Shown one piece after another: positions 61,878 through 64,000 of a stretch of 64,000 nucleotides of DNA; positions within the stretch are counted from its first letter, which is position 1, and each line of letters begins with the position of its first letter. Position numbers and translations under genes: made by a program. The notes below the pieces were generated by a model. That model saw nothing but the letters and a program-made list of their open reading frames with translations. It was not told the origin of the DNA and did no database searches. Origin of the DNA: Lactobacillus sp. HBUAS51381 (lineage in GTDB: Bacteria > Bacillota > Bacilli > Lactobacillales > Lactobacillaceae); assembly GCF_012641095.1 (NCBI RefSeq), contig NZ_JAAVSC010000010.1, forward strand, positions 1-64,000, written 5' to 3'.

Positions 61878-62528
61878 CTAGTCCACACGCTTCTTCTGTA
61901 AGGCCATCTTTAACCACCCAATCACAGCGGGTAATAGCGAAACCACGATAATCCCCAGCACAACCGCCGAGAAGTGGTCCTTCACGAAGGCAATATTTCC
62001 GAAGAAGTAGCCGCCCCCGCAACACAGAGTCACCCACGTGATGGCCGCGCTCACGTTGTACGTCAAAAATCGCCGATAGCTAAACTGCGAACCGGCGGCG
62101 ACAAACGGGACAAACGTCCGAATAATGGGCAGAAACCGGCCCAGAAAAATCGCAATGGGGCCGTGCTTACGAAAGAACCGTGCCGACTGGTCCAGCCGTT
62201 CCTGATTGATCAACTTGCCAAACCAGGACCGGCGATTCAGCGCCACACCAGCCCGGCGCCCCAAGTAGAAGTTAAGCGAGTCGCCGCCAATCGCCGCGAC
62301 CAAAAACAGGGGTACGAATAACCAAATGTGCAGTCCATACGCCGGATTAGCCGCTAGGGCCGCCGCGGCAAACAACAGTGAATCACCGGGAAGAAACGGC
62401 AAGATGACCGCACCCGTTTCGACAAAAACAATGGCGAACAGGATCAGGTAGGTCGAACTCCCAAATGTATTCACGATGCTGACCAAGTGACTATCAATAT
62501 GCAACACAAAATCAATGAGATATCCCAT
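61878..62528 (-). CDS. DedA-family membrane protein
   Basis: A 216-residue membrane protein. VETGAVILPFLPGDSLLF (about residues 37-54) has the conserved Glu and Pro-Gly-Asp, and FLGRFLPIIRTFVPFVAAG (about residues 127-145) the paired Arg residues of the DedA/SNARE-associated family. These proteins are tied to lipid-carrier flipping and proton-motive-force homeostasis. The ATG at 62528 has GGAGG upstream; the five-codon-longer frame overlaps that site. It stands alone. Confidence 0.9.
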   Translation of the reverse strand: MGYLIDFVLHIDSHLVSIVNTFGSSTYLILFAIVFVETGAVILPFLPGDSLLFAAAALAANPAYGLHIWLFVPLFLVAAIGGDSLNFYLGRRAGVALNRRSWFGKLINQERLDQSARFFRKHGPIAIFLGRFLPIIRTFVPFVAAGSQFSYRRFLTYNVSAAITWVTLCCGGGYFFGNIAFVKDHFSAVVLGIIVVSLLPAVIGWLKMALQKKRVD

Positions 62529-62854
62529 GAGGTCCTCCATCAACCGCGCCGAATTGCGGTCGTCTCTTCTTTATTTCCTATAATACTGAAGGGCCCACCC
62601 TGCTGGTAGCGGCGAGAAAAAAGAATAATCTGTGAGTTTATCAGAATCCCCATGTCTGGGACAAAACACCCAGACACTGTGTGTCTCCGAACTTAAATTG
62701 CCGAAACGTGGGGCTGATTCCATTCTCACATAAAGAAAACTGATGACAACATCCGGTCGTCACCAGTTCATAAGTTAACATATTTCGCTCGACGGTCTAA
62801 CGATCCTGTCTTGGCCAGTTATCTCAGCTGGCATTCTCGTTGCTTGCTGGTCAC
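62529..62854. other. Gene-free gap upstream of dedA
   Basis: A 326-nt stretch between dedA and the NCS2 permease gene. I see no gene, no copy of the large repeat and no clear terminator. Confidence 0.4.
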
Positions 62855-64000
62855 TTAAACAAATGCCAGCACCGCAAAGTTAATCACAAACAAGGCCGAT
62901 ACAATCCAAATTAAGCCGTGAACTTCCTTGGCCTTGCCTTCCACCGTCTTGACCAGGCAGTAGAAGATAAATCCAGCGGCAATCCCGTAGGTAATATTAT
63001 AGGCAAACGCCATGATGAAGGCCGTCATAAAGGCTGGAATCGCCTCGCCAAAATCATGCCACGGAATCTGACTAAAGGAACTCATCATCATGATCCCAAC
63101 CAGAATCAGTGATGGCGCAATCGCGGCCGTCGGAATGATTGACAACAACGGCGATGCCAATGAGCTCAACAGGAACAGCACGGAAACGACGACGCTGGTC
63201 AGTCCCGTTCGACCACCGGCACCGATCCCCGCGGAACTTTCCACGTAGGTCGTCAGGTTTGACGTCCCGAAGATGGACCCGACCCCGGTCGCAATAGAAT
63301 CTGCGAAGAGCGCCTTATCCAATTTGGACTTAAAGCCGGGTTGGGCTTCCAGTTCCAGCTCGCGTTTACCAGAGAAGATCCCGGTCTGACGGCCAGTCCC
63401 AATAAAGGTTCCCAGCGAATCAAATGTATCGGACAGGCTAAACGACAGGATCGTCATCAAGACCAGAATCACGCGATTGTGCTCGGCGAACAGCGAGCCC
63501 ATCCCCGCCGAGGAGAACGCTGCGAGGAAGGTCGTGCCTAACTGATGAAAGGACGCGCCAATCGAGTAGCCACTGGCCAAGTGAAGATTGGTGACCCCCA
63601 TCGGAATCCCAATCACGGTCGTCGTCAGAATCCCGATCAACAGGGCGCCGGGGACCTTCCGCACCTTAAAGATGACGGTGATAATCAACCCGATCACGGC
63701 CAGAATCAGCGCTGGGGAATTGAAGACGGCCAAGGCGGGTGTAATGCTCCCGTTGGTCACCACTGAGCTAATCCCGTGCTTAAATGTTTCCTGGGTCGCA
63801 TTGAAGGCCTTCCCGTTCACCGTCAGCAAACTGCTGGCATCACTGGTAAATTGCAAGAAATTACCATTTTTCAATCCCACATAGGCGATAAATGCCCCAA
63901 TCCCGCCGCTAATCGCGAGTTGCAGGTTGATGGGAATCGCCGAAATCAGCATCTTCCGAATCTTAGTTGCGGTAATGATGATGTTAATAATCCCACAGAA
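62855..64000 (-). CDS. NCS2-family purine permease (AzgA/PbuG-like), 5' end beyond window
   Basis: At least 381 residues of an NCS2 (azaguanine/hypoxanthine/adenine) permease. The frame is open to the right edge, where FCGIINIIITATKIRK precedes the first in-window ATG, so the true start lies outside. Hallmarks: SLSDTFDSLGTFIGTGRQTG, SNLTTYVESSAGIGAGGRTGLTSV and the membrane-rich C-terminus. It would import guanine, hypoxanthine or adenine. That fits a purine-related neighbourhood, although the ureide genes are 48 kb away. Confidence 0.92.
   Translation of the reverse strand, partial: FCGIINIIITATKIRKMLISAIPINLQLAISGGIGAFIAYVGLKNGNFLQFTSDASSLLTVNGKAFNATQETFKHGISSVVTNGSITPALAVFNSPALILAVIGLIITVIFKVRKVPGALLIGILTTTVIGIPMGVTNLHLASGYSIGASFHQLGTTFLAAFSSAGMGSLFAEHNRVILVLMTILSFSLSDTFDSLGTFIGTGRQTGIFSGKRELELEAQPGFKSKLDKALFADSIATGVGSIFGTSNLTTYVESSAGIGAGGRTGLTSVVVSVLFLLSSLASPLLSIIPTAAIAPSLILVGIMMMSSFSQIPWHDFGEAIPAFMTAFIMAFAYNITYGIAAGFIFYCLVKTVEGKAKEVHGLIWIVSALFVINFAVLAFV

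Overview
The window looks like the chromosome of a heterofermentative lactobacillus close to Levilactobacillus brevis. The strongest hint is a 252-residue short-chain dehydrogenase that I recognise as a close relative of the R-specific alcohol dehydrogenase of L. brevis. Strong AGGAGG-type ribosome sites, GTG/TTG starts, CcpA-type cre sites and a CopY-type cop box also fit. Base composition is near 50% GC. I see no rRNA, tRNA, CRISPR, prophage or transposase gene. The species name is an inference.

Layout. (1) 0.6-14.5 kb, minus strand: a complete ureide pathway. Allantoin permease and allantoinase form one unit. Allantoate amidohydrolase, ureidoglycine aminohydrolase, ureidoglycolate dehydrogenase, the three-part FdrA/DUF1116/DUF2877 oxamate carbamoyltransferase and carbamate kinase form the next. 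An R-specific alcohol dehydrogenase and a D-2-hydroxyacid dehydrogenase follow. Allantoin would thus yield ammonia, CO2, oxamate, NAD(P)H and ATP through carbamoyl phosphate. (2) 14.8-25.6 kb: small metabolic and stress genes (esterase, DUF1801, aquaporin, pyrrolidone-carboxylate peptidase, nitroreductase), a PucR-type regulator broken by an in-frame stop, a secreted PAP2 phosphatase, an ABC exporter with its MarR repressor, and a VOC protein. (3) 25.6-30.1 kb: a candidate small RNA, the pntAA-pntAB-pntB transhydrogenase and a Cof phosphatase. (4) 30.2-35.7 kb: a sugar or polyol locus (FGGY kinase, SDR, GPH symporter, ROK regulator). (5) 36-40 kb: a GntR-controlled ABC transporter, a TauE/SafE permease and a GPP34 protein. 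(6) 40-46.6 kb: a YfcC-type antiporter, carbamate kinase and ornithine carbamoyltransferase, divergent from a GlnK/GlnL-type two-component system and with no arginine deiminase. (7) 46.9-49.6 kb: a copper operon of two cupredoxins and a P1B-1 ATPase behind a cop box. (8) 50-61 kb: glutathione peroxidase, a cysteine hydrolase, then a glycoside locus (GH59-like enzyme, LacI regulator, GH2 beta-glucuronidase, DUF2264 protein, MFS transporter). (9) The right edge holds a DedA protein and a truncated NCS2 purine permease.

Carbon catabolite control recurs: nine cre-like 14-mers lie at the starts of the ureide, polyol, glycoside and ornithine/carbamate units. Ureides and citrulline therefore look like energy sources rather than only nitrogen sources.

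The most unusual signal is non-coding. Seven copies of a roughly 440-bp repeat lie between transcription units about every 5-25 kb. Each full copy has two modules, and each module has an outer inverted repeat enclosing three hairpins. Several stems differ between copies by paired, compensating substitutions. One copy has part of its left module replaced by a 111-nt hairpin; another carries the same hairpin with the left module inverted. I know of no named family that matches.
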